64,000 nt of DNA from Bacteroidota bacterium (GTDB taxonomy: Bacteria > Bacteroidota > Bacteroidia > Chitinophagales > Saprospiraceae): NCBI GenBank assembly GCA_024743405.1, contig JANSWP010000001.1, positions 185,103 through 249,102 of the forward strand, read 5' to 3'. Positions 35,612 through 45,725 of this stretch are shown piece after piece (the first letter of the stretch is position 1; every line of letters starts with the position of its first letter). A model generated the notes under the pieces. It made no database searches and was not told the origin of the DNA. It saw only the letters and a program-made list of their open reading frames with translations. The position numbers were made by a program, and so were the translations under genes.

Positions 35612-38113
35612 ATGAAGAAATTTTACCAGTTATTTAGATTGTGCTTGTTAATTTTATTCGTACAATCTTCCAATCTTTTTTCTCAAACTCAACAATATTT
35701 ACATTTCGATAGAGTCGATGATTTTGTAGAAATTCCAAATGCTTCTCAGTACGTCGCTAATGCCGATGCCATTTCAATGACCGGTTGGTTTTACTGCGAT
35801 CAATTAGCATACGGACAAGGAATGTTAGCCTTCCGAAACGGAGGAACAGGCACCGGCGAAATGTATTTAATTCAACTAGCTGACGGAATTGTAGAGTGCC
35901 GATTTATTAGTACAGGCGGATTTCATGAGGTCGTAACACCAGCGTTTACAATTGTTCCACAGGTTTGGCAACATATCGCGTGGGTTTATGATGGTTCAAA
36001 AGTGGAGTTCTTTGTCGATGGTGTATCTAAAGGCAGCGCGGCGGCATCAGGGACTTTCACAACGCTTGATAAACCACTCGCCATAGGAAAACACATTAGC
36101 CCATGGAATTTCAATTACGGTGGTGGCATTGATGAAGTGACGCTTTGGAGTAAAGCCTTGACAGTTGATGATATTCAAGCAATGATGCAAGATGAGTTGA
36201 ATGGTGATGAACCAGGCTTGGAATTGTATTACAAATGTGATCAAGGTGTTCCTGAAGCAGATAATACTTCCATTACCCATCTGACTTCTACCGTCGAACC
36301 AGGCATTCGCGATGGCGAATTGAAAAACTTTGCATTAATTGGTACTACTTCCAATTTTTTGGGTGATGTAAATACCGGTTTTCAAGCGATTTCTTTCCCT
36401 CAAATTGGCAATAAATTAATTTCGGATGTTCCTTTTGATTTAGAAGCAACAGCAAGTTCAGGGCTTCCTGTTTCTTACGAAATCGTGTCTGGACCAGCGA
36501 CTGTTTCTGGAAGTACAGTTACCGTAACAGGCAATGTCGGAGAGGTCATTGTAAGAGCAAATCAGCCCGGAGACATGACTTATGATGCAGCTTTACCTAT
36601 CGAAAATTCATTCTGGGTTTTAGACCCAAATACGACTTTACCAAATAGTGAAGGTCGTAGTCCATTGGCAGGCGACGTTATGGTTCCAGAATTAGGCCCG
36701 ATTCAATTGGCTTCTATTACAACCATTGATTTTCAAGATCTTTTTTCTGTTGATAATGTCGTTTTTGAAATCAATGGTGATAATATAGCAGCAACAGATT
36801 GGGAAAATGAACATTATACAGGTTGGTGGACACCGCCAGCTTATGGAAGTTATACAATGAATATCATTGCAACCAATAACTATGGTGCATCAAGTATAGA
36901 GTCTGTCAATTTTAATGTGGTATCTACAGCTGATAATATGACTGCCAATGCGGGTGAGGCAATTTGGTTAAATGTAAATATTGGCGATGAATATGTCGAA
37001 ATCGATTTACCAAGTTACATCGGAGCCTTTGATGAAATCATTGGAAATCTAGATATTGATTGCCCTGCTGGTGGTTGTGACCCTTGGGATAGAATCTCAG
37101 GTGTTTGGGTAAAAGGTCATAATGGGGAATGGTATGAAATCATTCGATATATTACCCCTTATGGAGTAGCTTGTAATAGCTCAATTGACTTGACGGATTT
37201 TCGATCCATTTTGCAAGGCAGAGTAACTTTCCGATTCCATTTAGGTACACAAGGTAATGGCTTTTTGTATACACTCAACCTGGATTATAAAGCGGGTGAT
37301 CCAGACTATAATTACAGCACAATCAGCAAACTATGGAATCAAACCTACGATTTTGGAGATCCTGATAATTTGCAACCAACGGCAACAATTAATTCTAATT
37401 TTCCAAATAATGCCAAAGCTGCCAAATTAAAATTGGTTTCAACTGGACATGGATGGGGAGATAATAATACAGGAAATGCGGCTGAGTTTCATGAAGATAC
37501 ACACCATATTTGGGTCAATGGTTCGCAAACTTTCGAGCAACACAATTGGTATGTTTGTAACCCAAATCCAGATGCTTGCTCCCCTCAAAATGGAACTTGG
37601 TTCCATAATCGAGCAGGCTGGTGTCCAGGTGCTATTGCTCAATGGTTCGATTATGACATGACTCCTTTTATCAATAATAGTATTGAGTTACAATATCGTT
37701 TTGATGAAGGCTATACCGATCTATGTCATCCAAATAATCCAAATTGTGTTACTGGCGTAACTTGCCCTGATTGCAATGCTGGTTTTAATCCACATCTAAT
37801 AGTAAGTTCTTACTTGATTACTTTGGGAGATAGTCCGGTTGATGTGGAAACTGGTTTATTTGATGTTGAAAAAGAGGTCGGTTTCGAAATGTTTCCAAAC
37901 CCAACAGATGGAATTTTGAATATAAAACTAGAAGAGTCTGCTAAATTTTTTGAAATTTCAGTTAGAAATAACTTAGGTCAAATTATTCAATTATTGACTC
38001 TAGAAAATACTCAAGAAGCACAGCTTAATGTAGAGAAATTCTCTACAGGAATTTATTTTGTGGAAATTCGAACAGAAGATGGAATTGGAACAGAGAAGGT
38101 TATAGTCGAATAA
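35612..38113 (+). CDS. Secreted LamG protein with PNGase F-like domains and T9SS tail
   Basis: An 833-residue protein: signal peptide 1-24 (ending LFSQ), a LamG/concanavalin-like domain (30-215, FVEIPNASQYVANADAISMTGWFYC...WQHIAWVYDG), an Ig-like stretch, and at about 446-735 a region with the look of peptide-N-glycosidase F: GNLDIDCPAGGCDPWDRISGVWVK, ITPYGVACNSS, TGHGWGDNNTGNAAEF and RAGWCPG. The CDPWDR segment holds the Asp-Trp-Asp position used by PNGase F. It ends in a T9SS sorting domain (FEMFPNPTDGILNI). It would deglycosylate Asn-linked glycans outside the cell. Catalysis is inferred from motif matches, not alignment. Terminator follows the stop. Confidence 0.8.
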   Translation: MKKFYQLFRLCLLILFVQSSNLFSQTQQYLHFDRVDDFVEIPNASQYVANADAISMTGWFYCDQLAYGQGMLAFRNGGTGTGEMYLIQLADGIVECRFISTGGFHEVVTPAFTIVPQVWQHIAWVYDGSKVEFFVDGVSKGSAAASGTFTTLDKPLAIGKHISPWNFNYGGGIDEVTLWSKALTVDDIQAMMQDELNGDEPGLELYYKCDQGVPEADNTSITHLTSTVEPGIRDGELKNFALIGTTSNFLGDVNTGFQAISFPQIGNKLISDVPFDLEATASSGLPVSYEIVSGPATVSGSTVTVTGNVGEVIVRANQPGDMTYDAALPIENSFWVLDPNTTLPNSEGRSPLAGDVMVPELGPIQLASITTIDFQDLFSVDNVVFEINGDNIAATDWENEHYTGWWTPPAYGSYTMNIIATNNYGASSIESVNFNVVSTADNMTANAGEAIWLNVNIGDEYVEIDLPSYIGAFDEIIGNLDIDCPAGGCDPWDRISGVWVKGHNGEWYEIIRYITPYGVACNSSIDLTDFRSILQGRVTFRFHLGTQGNGFLYTLNLDYKAGDPDYNYSTISKLWNQTYDFGDPDNLQPTATINSNFPNNAKAAKLKLVSTGHGWGDNNTGNAAEFHEDTHHIWVNGSQTFEQHNWYVCNPNPDACSPQNGTWFHNRAGWCPGAIAQWFDYDMTPFINNSIELQYRFDEGYTDLCHPNNPNCVTGVTCPDCNAGFNPHLIVSSYLITLGDSPVDVETGLFDVEKEVGFEMFPNPTDGILNIKLEESAKFFEISVRNNLGQIIQLLTLENTQEAQLNVEKFSTGIYFVEIRTEDGIGTEKVIVE

Positions 38114-38144
38114 GTTTTTCCTAAAACAGCATTTTTTAGAATCG

Positions 38145-38181
38145 AAAAAGGGTAGCATAAAACCATGCTACCCTTTTCTAT
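38145..38181. terminator. Bidirectional terminator
   Basis: AAAAGGGTAGCAT (38146-38158) pairs with ATGCTACCCTTTT (38165-38177). It is about 30 bases from the stops of both convergent genes and is flanked by A and T runs. Confidence 0.85.
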
Positions 38182-38204
38182 TTTCATAATTCACTTAAAA
38201 CCCT

Positions 38205-40460
38205 TTAAGCAAAGCTATATCCATGTTTTTTAAATGGTAACGAACGAATGCGTTCACCCGTCGCTGCAAAAAGTGCATTTGCCAAAGCAGGTGCAGCTGG
38301 AGGTGTCGCCGGTTCACCAACCCCACCAGGATACTCATCTATTTCCATTATATGATTGACTACTGTTGGCGCAACATTCATTCTAACCATCTCATATTGT
38401 GGGAAATTGAATTGTTCTACTTCTCCTTCACTGAAAGTGATTTCACCGTACAAAGCAGCTGACAATCCAAAGATAATTCCACTTTGCATTTGCGCTTCAA
38501 TTGTATCCGGGTTGACGATTCGACCACAGTCAATGACATTATAAAATTTATCGACGGAAAATGATTTTTCATCAATTTTGGTGATTTCAGCAACTTGGCC
38601 AACTATCGAACCAAACGATTTATGTAATGCAATTCCTCTAAATTTTCCTTTGGGAAGTGGTTTCGACCAATTACTTATTTCAGCTACTTTATCTAAAACT
38701 GCTTCAAATCTTGGATGATTTTTGAGCATCTTTTTTCTAAAAAGGTATGGATCTTGACCTACTGAAATTGCGCATTCATCCATAAAACATTCTGTAAAAA
38801 ACGCATTTTGAGAACTACCGACACTTCGCCAATTCCCTACCAAAACTGGCAATTCCATTTGTCCAAAAGCGACTTTTACATTATCCATTTGGTAAGGCAA
38901 ATGAGCCGCTCCTTCGGAAGAAGAAGGATCTTTTTCTGGCGGTTCAGCGAATGTAGGTTTTATGCGCATCATAGAACTGTATCCCACAGATTGTAAGGCC
39001 ATTTTATTTTCCCATGCCTCAATCCCATTTTCATTAACTTTTGCTCTAAAATGACTTGCCACTGCCGGACGATACATTTCATGCCGCATGGACTCTTCCC
39101 GAGTATAAACCAACTGGACAGGTGTTCCTTCTATCTCTTTCGCCACGGCTGCTGCATGTAAAATCATGTCAAGCTCAGCCCGACGCCCGAATCCTCCTCC
39201 CAAATATTTCATATTGACATGAATATTTTCTAAGACAATTCCAGTAACTGCATTAATACCCTCTCGAACTAAAGAAGAGCCTTGATGTCCTATCCATACT
39301 TCCGCCTTATCCCCATTAATTAAAACGGTACAATTGATAGGTTCCATACAAGCATGTGCCAAATAAGGTACATTATATTTTCCTTCAATTACATTATCAG
39401 AGGCATCCAAAACTTCAGTTGCATTCCCATCATTTTGAGGGGTCGCAATTATATTATTGGCAATAACATCTTCCTGTATTTTAGCAATTTGCTCTGACGA
39501 TAACGTATTGTCTCCAGTCTCCTCAAATTCTAATGCCAAGGCTGCATTCTTTGCACGCCAAGTATTGTTTGCAATAACCGCTGCCCCAACACCATTTGGT
39601 AATAAAACAATCTTCTCTACTCCAGGCATTGCCTCAATTTCAGATTGATTTGCAACACTTTGAATCTGACCATCATGGTAGGTTGCATGTCGAATGGCGG
39701 CATAAAGCATATTTTCTACTCGAGCATCCAATCCATACTCCGCCTCACCCGTCACTTTTTCAGGAATATCTAATCGCTGAACCGGTTTGCCTAAAATTTT
39801 AAAATCTTTCTGATCTTTAAGTTTAGGTATCTCACTCAATTCTATTTGAGAAGCTGCTGTAGCCAATTCACCATAACTCAATTTATGGCTATTTGATTTA
39901 TTAATAACATAACCACTTTGCGCATAACATTCTGATCTATCAACCCCCCACTGGGTGGCAGCCGCTTGAATTAACATTTCTCTAGCTGAAGCTCCTGCTG
40001 CCCTCAAATTATCATAAGAATCTCGAATCGTGGTACTACCTCCTGTTGCCACTATAGGCATAAACGAGGCGATTTTTTCCATCATACTCAATCCATTATA
40101 AATATCCCGTGGTTTATTTACCACTATAAATGGATTCGCATAAGGACTTTCCGGTTGAGGAGCGATGACTTTAATCGAATTCATTTCTACTTCCAACTCT
40201 TCAGCAATTAACATTGGCATAGAGGTATAAACACCCTGCCCCATTTCGGCACGAGGCACTGCCATAATAATAGTATTATCTGGCGCAATTCTAATCCACG
40301 CATTTAATGAACTTCCATCGCCAAATCCTTCTCCCGTATATTCTTTAATTTTTTTGCTGACATACATCATTCCTCCAACGCCAACAGCCAAACCACCTCC
40401 AACGACGCCACCTGCAATAATAAAAGCACGACGGGTCCATTTTTTTTTCTTATTTGTCAT
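38205..40460 (-). CDS. Molybdenum hydroxylase large subunit (xanthine dehydrogenase family, IorB-like), Tat-exported
   Basis: A 751-residue molybdopterin-binding subunit. The N-terminus has a twin-arginine signal (TRRAFI at 9-14 followed by a hydrophobic GGVVGGGLAVGVGG segment). The body has the family's two halves with RAEMGQGVYTSMPMLIAEEL, NVKYLGGGFGRR-like MKYLGGGFGRRAELD, NWRSVGSSQNAFF and the C-terminal GGVGEPATPPAAPALANALF with the catalytic Glu (VGEPATPP). It fits isoquinoline 1-oxidoreductase and aldehyde oxidoreductase type enzymes that work in the periplasm. It is 65 bases downstream of the iron-sulfur subunit gene, on the same strand. Confidence 0.85.
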   Translation of the reverse strand: MTNKKKKWTRRAFIIAGGVVGGGLAVGVGGMMYVSKKIKEYTGEGFGDGSSLNAWIRIAPDNTIIMAVPRAEMGQGVYTSMPMLIAEELEVEMNSIKVIAPQPESPYANPFIVVNKPRDIYNGLSMMEKIASFMPIVATGGSTTIRDSYDNLRAAGASAREMLIQAAATQWGVDRSECYAQSGYVINKSNSHKLSYGELATAASQIELSEIPKLKDQKDFKILGKPVQRLDIPEKVTGEAEYGLDARVENMLYAAIRHATYHDGQIQSVANQSEIEAMPGVEKIVLLPNGVGAAVIANNTWRAKNAALALEFEETGDNTLSSEQIAKIQEDVIANNIIATPQNDGNATEVLDASDNVIEGKYNVPYLAHACMEPINCTVLINGDKAEVWIGHQGSSLVREGINAVTGIVLENIHVNMKYLGGGFGRRAELDMILHAAAVAKEIEGTPVQLVYTREESMRHEMYRPAVASHFRAKVNENGIEAWENKMALQSVGYSSMMRIKPTFAEPPEKDPSSSEGAAHLPYQMDNVKVAFGQMELPVLVGNWRSVGSSQNAFFTECFMDECAISVGQDPYLFRKKMLKNHPRFEAVLDKVAEISNWSKPLPKGKFRGIALHKSFGSIVGQVAEITKIDEKSFSVDKFYNVIDCGRIVNPDTIEAQMQSGIIFGLSAALYGEITFSEGEVEQFNFPQYEMVRMNVAPTVVNHIMEIDEYPGGVGEPATPPAAPALANALFAATGERIRSLPFKKHGYSFA

Positions 40461-40525
40461 TGCATTATTTTTTTGATTGAAAAACTAGATTTTGATAAAT
40501 CATCTCTTTAAAATAGATGATTGCT

Positions 40526-40999
40526 TTAGCCTGCAAGGTTTGTCTTTTCAGCCCGCCATTTTGCAGCCGTATGAATAGCCGCTCTAATCCGTTGATAAGT
40601 CCCACATCGGCAAATATTATTAATTGCTCCATTTATATCTTCATCCGTAGGCGCTGGATTTGCGTCCAATAGTGCCTCTGCAGCTACAATCATTCCTGAC
40701 TGGCAGTACCCACATTGTGGCACTTGATGTTCAATCCAAGCTTTTTGAACTTCCGATAATTGCCCTTCTGTAGCGACGCCTTCAATCGTTTTAATTTCTT
40801 TTCCCTCCACAGCTGAAACAGGTAAAGTACAGGTTTTTGTAGCGACACCATCTAACATAACCGTGCAAGTACCACAAGAGGCAACTCCACAGCCATATTT
40901 TGTACCGGTCATATCTAGTTCATCACGCAAAACCCATAACAAAGGCATGCTCGATTCAACATCAATTTGATGCGATTTCCCATTTATTATTAATTCCAT
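40526..40999 (-). CDS. (2Fe-2S)-binding subunit of the molybdenum hydroxylase (IorA-like)
   Basis: A 157-residue electron-transfer subunit with two [2Fe-2S] clusters. The plant-ferredoxin type cluster is Cys37, Cys42, Cys45 and Cys57 ([11 protein letters not shown]...TC), and the helical cluster is Cys96, Cys99, Cys130 and Cys132 (CGYCQSGM...CRCGTY). It is upstream of the large subunit gene by 65 bases. There is no FAD subunit gene in the neighbourhood, as usual for the IorAB-type enzymes. Lacking a signal, it may be exported with the Tat-carrying large subunit. Confidence 0.88.
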   Translation of the reverse strand: MELIINGKSHQIDVESSMPLLWVLRDELDMTGTKYGCGVASCGTCTVMLDGVATKTCTLPVSAVEGKEIKTIEGVATEGQLSEVQKAWIEHQVPQCGYCQSGMIVAAEALLDANPAPTDEDINGAINNICRCGTYQRIRAAIHTAAKWRAEKTNLAG

Positions 41000-41149
41000 G
41001 ATAAAATTGAGTTGGTAGTATACAGTGGCAGTTTGCAGTTTGAATATGATATTTCAAGGCAGACTCCTATATTTTACCTTTTTGATAAAAATTATGATCT
41101 GGTAAATATAGTATTATGAAAGAGAAAAATATAAGGCTTGATTCTATAT

Positions 41150-41192
41150 TGTTAGGCAACGGACATCTCTTAAAGATATCCGCTGCCTAACA
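41150..41192. terminator. 19-bp imperfect hairpin after the malic enzyme gene
   Basis: Arms 41150-41168 and 41174-41192 pair with two mismatches (TGTTAGGCA / TGCCTAACA at the ends). It is 8 bases past the stop of maeB. No T-run follows on the minus strand, so it may be a leaky terminator or a 3' stability hairpin. Confidence 0.5.
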
Positions 41193-41199
41193 TTAGACT

Positions 41200-43485
41200 T
41201 TATGAATCCTGTGCATTTACGGCAGCGATACCTACCATATCTACGATCTGCCGAACACTTGCGCCCAATTGAAGCACATGAACCGGTTTTTTCAATCCCA
41301 AAAGAACTGGTCCGATGATATCCATCTCAGCGGCATTATTCAATAAATTGTAGGCAATATTAGCAGAAGACAAACTTGGAAAAACAAGCGTATTCGCTCG
41401 ATGACCTTTCAATTTTGAAAAAGGAAAAAACTGCTCTAAAACATCTGGATTCAACGCCGCATGTGCCTGCATTTCACCATCCACAATCCAATCTGGATGT
41501 CTTTCATGAAGAATAGATGTCGCTTTTCTCATCAATATTGCCGACTCACCTTTTGGCACCGATCCAAAATTCGAGTAAGTCACTAATGCAATTCTTGGTT
41601 TTATATTGAATCGCTCAACTTGTTCGGCAACCAACTCAGTAATATCTGCAATATCCTCAGCATTCAAATGATGATTAATCGTCGTATCTGCCAAAAATAG
41701 AGGTCCAAATTTTGTCATTAAAATATGGGTACTTGCCACCTTTTTCACCCCTTCTTTTGGTCCAATAACTTGGAGTGCGGGTCTAATTGTTGCCGCATAT
41801 TTTTTTGTTAATCCACCAATCATTGCATCCGCAGCCCCCGTCTCTACCATCATTGCGCCATAATAATTTCGGCTCCTCATTAAATCAGAAGCCTCTCTTG
41901 GCGTAATGCCTTTTCTTTTTCTTTTATTAAATAAGATAGTTGCATAGTTTTCAAATGTTTGCTCCTCCTGCTCTGTAGCATAATTTTTAGGATCAATGAT
42001 TGTTATATTTGGTAGATGTAAATCATATTCGGCAATAATTCCCCTAATTTTATCCTGATTCCCCAACAAAATAGGGTAGGCAATTTTCTCTTCAAGCACA
42101 ACTTGTATTGCTTTTAAAACAGATATGTTTTCTGCATCGACAAAAACAATTCGCTTAATGGACTGCTTGGCTTTGGTTTCTATTACCTTTGATAAAGATC
42201 GGTCATTTCCTAACCTTTTCGATAATTCCAAATTATAAGTGTCCCAATTCTCAATTGGAAATTTGGCTACTCCTGAATCCATTGCCGCTTGTGCGACGGC
42301 TGGTGCCACAGCTGTAATCAATCTTGGATCAACTGGTTTAGGAATGATATAATCTTTTCCAAATTTTAAATTGATATCCCCATAAGCCATATTGACAATA
42401 TCCGGAACTGGTTTTTTTGCTAAATCTGCCAATGCCCGCACTGCCGCCAGCTTCATTTCTTCGTTAATTTCAGAAGCCCTAACATCCAATGCCCCTCGAA
42501 AAATAAAAGGAAACCCTAAAACATTATTCACCTGATTTGGATAATCAGAACGACCCGTCGCCATGATACAATCTTCCCTTGCTTCTTTCGCGTCTTCATA
42601 AGAGATTTCAGGAGTCGGATTCGCCATGGCAAAAATGATGCAATTTTCCGCCATACCCTTCACCATTTCTTGATTTAAAACGTTACCACGAGATAAACCA
42701 ATAAAGGCATCTGCCCCAATTAAAATATCCTTCAAAGAGGTATCGGCAGGCATGGTTCCGTTAATAAATTCAGGTTTTTTACCCGTCAAATTATCCCGAC
42801 TTGGATGAATTAAGCCCTTACTGTCATACATGAAAATATTCTCCTTCTTTGCGCCAAGAGAAACATAAATTCTTGTACATGAAATCGCAGAAGCCCCAGC
42901 CCCATTGACTACAATTTTAGCTCTTGAAATATCTTTTCCCACTATTTCAAGAGCATTCAAGAGTGCTGCCCCACTGATAATAGCCGTTCCATGTTGATCG
43001 TCGTGCATCACCGGAATATTTAATTCCTTTTTCAACCTTTCTTCAATCTCAAAACAGGCTGGCGCAGAAATATCTTCTAAATTAACCCCTCCAAAAGTGG
43101 GTTCTAAAATTTTGACTGTCCGCACAAATTCATCCACATCGGTCGTATCTAACTCTAAATCAAAACAGTCAATATCTGCGTATATTTTAAATAATAACCC
43201 TTTTCCTTCCATTACGGGTTTACTCGCTTCCGGACCTAAATTTCCCAAACCTAAGACTGCGGTTCCATTACTAATCACGGCAACCAAATTTCCCTTGGCA
43301 GTATATTTATAAACATCACTTGGCGTTTCTTGAATCGCCAAACAAGGATCCGCAACTCCTGGTGAATACGCCAAAGATAGGTCACGCTGGTTAGTGGTCT
43401 CCTTCGTCGGTATGACTTCAATTTTCCCTGGTCGCCCCTTGGCGTGATAGTGCAAAGCCTCTTCTCTTAATTGTTTTTTATCCAT
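41200..43485 (-). CDS. maeB: NADP-dependent malic enzyme with phosphotransacetylase-like C-terminal domain
   Basis: A 761-residue MaeB-type enzyme: decarboxylates malate to pyruvate with NADP. The N-terminal ~430 residues are the malic enzyme (YSPGVADPCLAI, VMHDDQHGTAII, VVNGAGASAISC with the Rossmann fold, ANPTPEI). The C-terminal ~330 residues resemble a phosphate acetyltransferase (MIGGLTKKYAATIRPALQVIG, VNFPSLSSANIAYNLL-like), here regulatory rather than catalytic in the family. The gene is followed by a hairpin. Together with pckA it links C4 and C3 pools. Confidence 0.93.
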   Translation of the reverse strand: MDKKQLREEALHYHAKGRPGKIEVIPTKETTNQRDLSLAYSPGVADPCLAIQETPSDVYKYTAKGNLVAVISNGTAVLGLGNLGPEASKPVMEGKGLLFKIYADIDCFDLELDTTDVDEFVRTVKILEPTFGGVNLEDISAPACFEIEERLKKELNIPVMHDDQHGTAIISGAALLNALEIVGKDISRAKIVVNGAGASAISCTRIYVSLGAKKENIFMYDSKGLIHPSRDNLTGKKPEFINGTMPADTSLKDILIGADAFIGLSRGNVLNQEMVKGMAENCIIFAMANPTPEISYEDAKEAREDCIMATGRSDYPNQVNNVLGFPFIFRGALDVRASEINEEMKLAAVRALADLAKKPVPDIVNMAYGDINLKFGKDYIIPKPVDPRLITAVAPAVAQAAMDSGVAKFPIENWDTYNLELSKRLGNDRSLSKVIETKAKQSIKRIVFVDAENISVLKAIQVVLEEKIAYPILLGNQDKIRGIIAEYDLHLPNITIIDPKNYATEQEEQTFENYATILFNKRKRKGITPREASDLMRSRNYYGAMMVETGAADAMIGGLTKKYAATIRPALQVIGPKEGVKKVASTHILMTKFGPLFLADTTINHHLNAEDIADITELVAEQVERFNIKPRIALVTYSNFGSVPKGESAILMRKATSILHERHPDWIVDGEMQAHAALNPDVLEQFFPFSKLKGHRANTLVFPSLSSANIAYNLLNNAAEMDIIGPVLLGLKKPVHVLQLGASVRQIVDMVGIAAVNAQDS

Positions 43486-43787
43486 TCTATTTTTGATAAT
43501 TTTAAATTAAAGCTCGGTAATTTGGGAGCGCAAAAGTAATATTTTAGTGAGCTTTTTATACTTAACGTTCCAATGCATACACTCGTAAAAACTAAACTTA
43601 TCTCATTACTCAATGCTATTGAGGCAAAATATACCATTAAAGTCAAGGTTTAGAATATCTTGAATAAAATTCCACTCTTGAGTTGATAATACATTTTTGA
43701 CAAGCTTAACGTTTAAAAAATACGCTTGTCTCCATTCTTAAAAAGCTGTATTATTACGGCTCTTCCGAAATTTAATCTTCATATCCA
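43486..43787. other. Intergenic region between maeB and the caspase gene
   Basis: No gene is seen in these 302 bases. It is a divergent promoter region. A small 7-bp hairpin, GACAAGC (43699-43705) / GCTTGTC (43724-43730), lies in the leader of the caspase gene. No clear promoter elements. Confidence 0.5.
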
Positions 43788-45719
43788 ATGGCAACCAAAA
43801 ATCTTTACGCACTTCTTATCGGCATCCAAAAATACCATCCTTCCTCTTCCGTTCCACCCCTTTCTGGTTGTGAAAAAGATGTCCGGAATATCAATATGCT
43901 CTTAACGGAATTGTATGCTGATGAATACAATCTATACATTCAAAAATTACAAAATGAAGCAGCGACCTATGAAAATGTCATTGCTCATTTTCGAGATAAA
44001 CACCTTCAAAAAGAAGATGGAAATGAACGTGATGTTATACTCGTCTATTACAGTGGACATGGTTCGAGAGAAAAAGCAGCCGATGAATTTCGAGATTATT
44101 TCCCTGATGGATTCGGTGAAACAATGGTTTGTTATGATAGCAGAAAAAAAGAAAATGGCGTCATGACTGGGCTAGATTTAGCTGATAAAGAATTGGCCGT
44201 TTTAATTTCAGAATTGGATAAAATTTGTCCACATGTAACAGTAATGATGGATTGTTGCCATTCTGGAGGTGGCACAAAAGATACCAATTATAACGATGAA
44301 GAAGTCAAAATCAATTGGGAATCATCTCGGCAATCTTCTGATCGAAAAGAAACTCGAAAATTAAATAGTTATTTAAATGGCTTTTATGAAAACCAATTAA
44401 AAATGGATGGAAAAATCAATATTCCAGAAAGTCGTCATATACTACTAAGTGCCTGTTCTAATATTCAAACTGCCTATGAAATTCAAAGCAAGCAAGGCCT
44501 ATTTACCAATCGGTTATTGAAAGTGTTACTGAGTGAAAAACAAATTTCCTACGCTGATCTATTTTCAAAATGCCGATTGGCAATGCGTCGGGTCACCAAA
44601 AGTCAAGACCCTCAATTTGAAACTTCTAATCGTTTTGATGGTACTGATAACTTTCTGAATATCGGAACTAAAAAACAGGGAAATCAACATTCCATTTTTT
44701 ATGAGGACAATTCGTGGTGGATCGATTGCGGCGCTATTCATGGGCTTTCAACTGATGAAGATAAAGAAGGAATATTTGCCGTTTCGGAAGGAGATAAAAA
44801 ATTGGGTTATGCACACACAAAAAGTGTCGGGATTCAAAAAAGTGAACTTGAATTAGAATTTACAGGGAGTCCTGGAAAGTTTTATAAAGGGGTCATGACC
44901 AGCTTGGCAGCATTACCCATTTTAATGAGGGTAAACGGAGATTCAGAAAATCAAAAACGCTTAAACACCAACTTAAAAAGCTATCAACCCATTCATTTTC
45001 AATTAGATAGTAAAATATCTACATCCAAGTTTCAATTAAAACTTAGTGAATATTCTGTCGAAATTTGGGATACCGAACGCTCCATATTAATTCGAAAAAT
45101 AAATGGAAATGACGATAGTCGAGTTTTTAAAGACGTGTTTGAATGGCTAGAACATTTAGCCGAATGGGAAAAAACATTGAATATTCGAAATGCAAAAACG
45201 AAATTCGACTCTAATAATATGAACTTCCTTTTAACTGTTTATGATGGGAAGAATAATCCTCAAACCTACAGTGAAAATGAAATAACCTTGTACCCTTCCA
45301 AAATCGGAAATCAATATGAAGAGCTTCGTTTTGAATTAAGAGTTGAGAACAATTGTGGGCAAGAAGTACATTGTTCCCTATTTTATTTTTCACCGGATTA
45401 TGCCATATATTTTGTCGATTATCGCGTAATTCCAAATAACCGCGCCGCCCTTTTCATGGAAGATACGCTTACCATCATTGAAGGAAAATCACAATCAACG
45501 GAGCAATTAAAGATATTCGTCGGCACCGAAAAAATGGATGACTTTTTGTTGGAAATGTCTCCTAAAGAAACGGGGGAAACGGTTAATTATACCGTCACTA
45601 GAAACCTTGAGTTAGCTGGTCAAAAAGCTATTGGAAGTTTTTATAAAGAAAAGAAAAAAATAATTGTAAATGATTGGTTTACAAAAAGTTTAAAAATTTT
45701 ATTGATTGGGAAAAGTTAG
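43788..45719 (+). CDS. Caspase-family (peptidase C14, orthocaspase) protease
   Basis: A 643-residue cytoplasmic protein, no signal. Residues 1-270 are a caspase-hemoglobinase fold: YALLIGIQKYHP start, catalytic His91 in YYSGHGS and catalytic Cys157 in MDCCHSGGG. The rest, from about 300, has a large beta-rich region with FSPDYAIYFVDYRVIP and a segment resembling the DUF4384-like part of such proteins. Orthocaspases cleave after Arg/Lys and act in stress or defence; no such partner is adjacent, because it is flanked by a convergent Cys-rich gene and divergent maeB. The substrate is unknown. A likely autocleavage linker was not identified. Confidence 0.85.
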   Translation: MATKNLYALLIGIQKYHPSSSVPPLSGCEKDVRNINMLLTELYADEYNLYIQKLQNEAATYENVIAHFRDKHLQKEDGNERDVILVYYSGHGSREKAADEFRDYFPDGFGETMVCYDSRKKENGVMTGLDLADKELAVLISELDKICPHVTVMMDCCHSGGGTKDTNYNDEEVKINWESSRQSSDRKETRKLNSYLNGFYENQLKMDGKINIPESRHILLSACSNIQTAYEIQSKQGLFTNRLLKVLLSEKQISYADLFSKCRLAMRRVTKSQDPQFETSNRFDGTDNFLNIGTKKQGNQHSIFYEDNSWWIDCGAIHGLSTDEDKEGIFAVSEGDKKLGYAHTKSVGIQKSELELEFTGSPGKFYKGVMTSLAALPILMRVNGDSENQKRLNTNLKSYQPIHFQLDSKISTSKFQLKLSEYSVEIWDTERSILIRKINGNDDSRVFKDVFEWLEHLAEWEKTLNIRNAKTKFDSNNMNFLLTVYDGKNNPQTYSENEITLYPSKIGNQYEELRFELRVENNCGQEVHCSLFYFSPDYAIYFVDYRVIPNNRAALFMEDTLTIIEGKSQSTEQLKIFVGTEKMDDFLLEMSPKETGETVNYTVTRNLELAGQKAIGSFYKEKKKIIVNDWFTKSLKILLIGKS

Positions 45720-45725
45720 CTCTCG

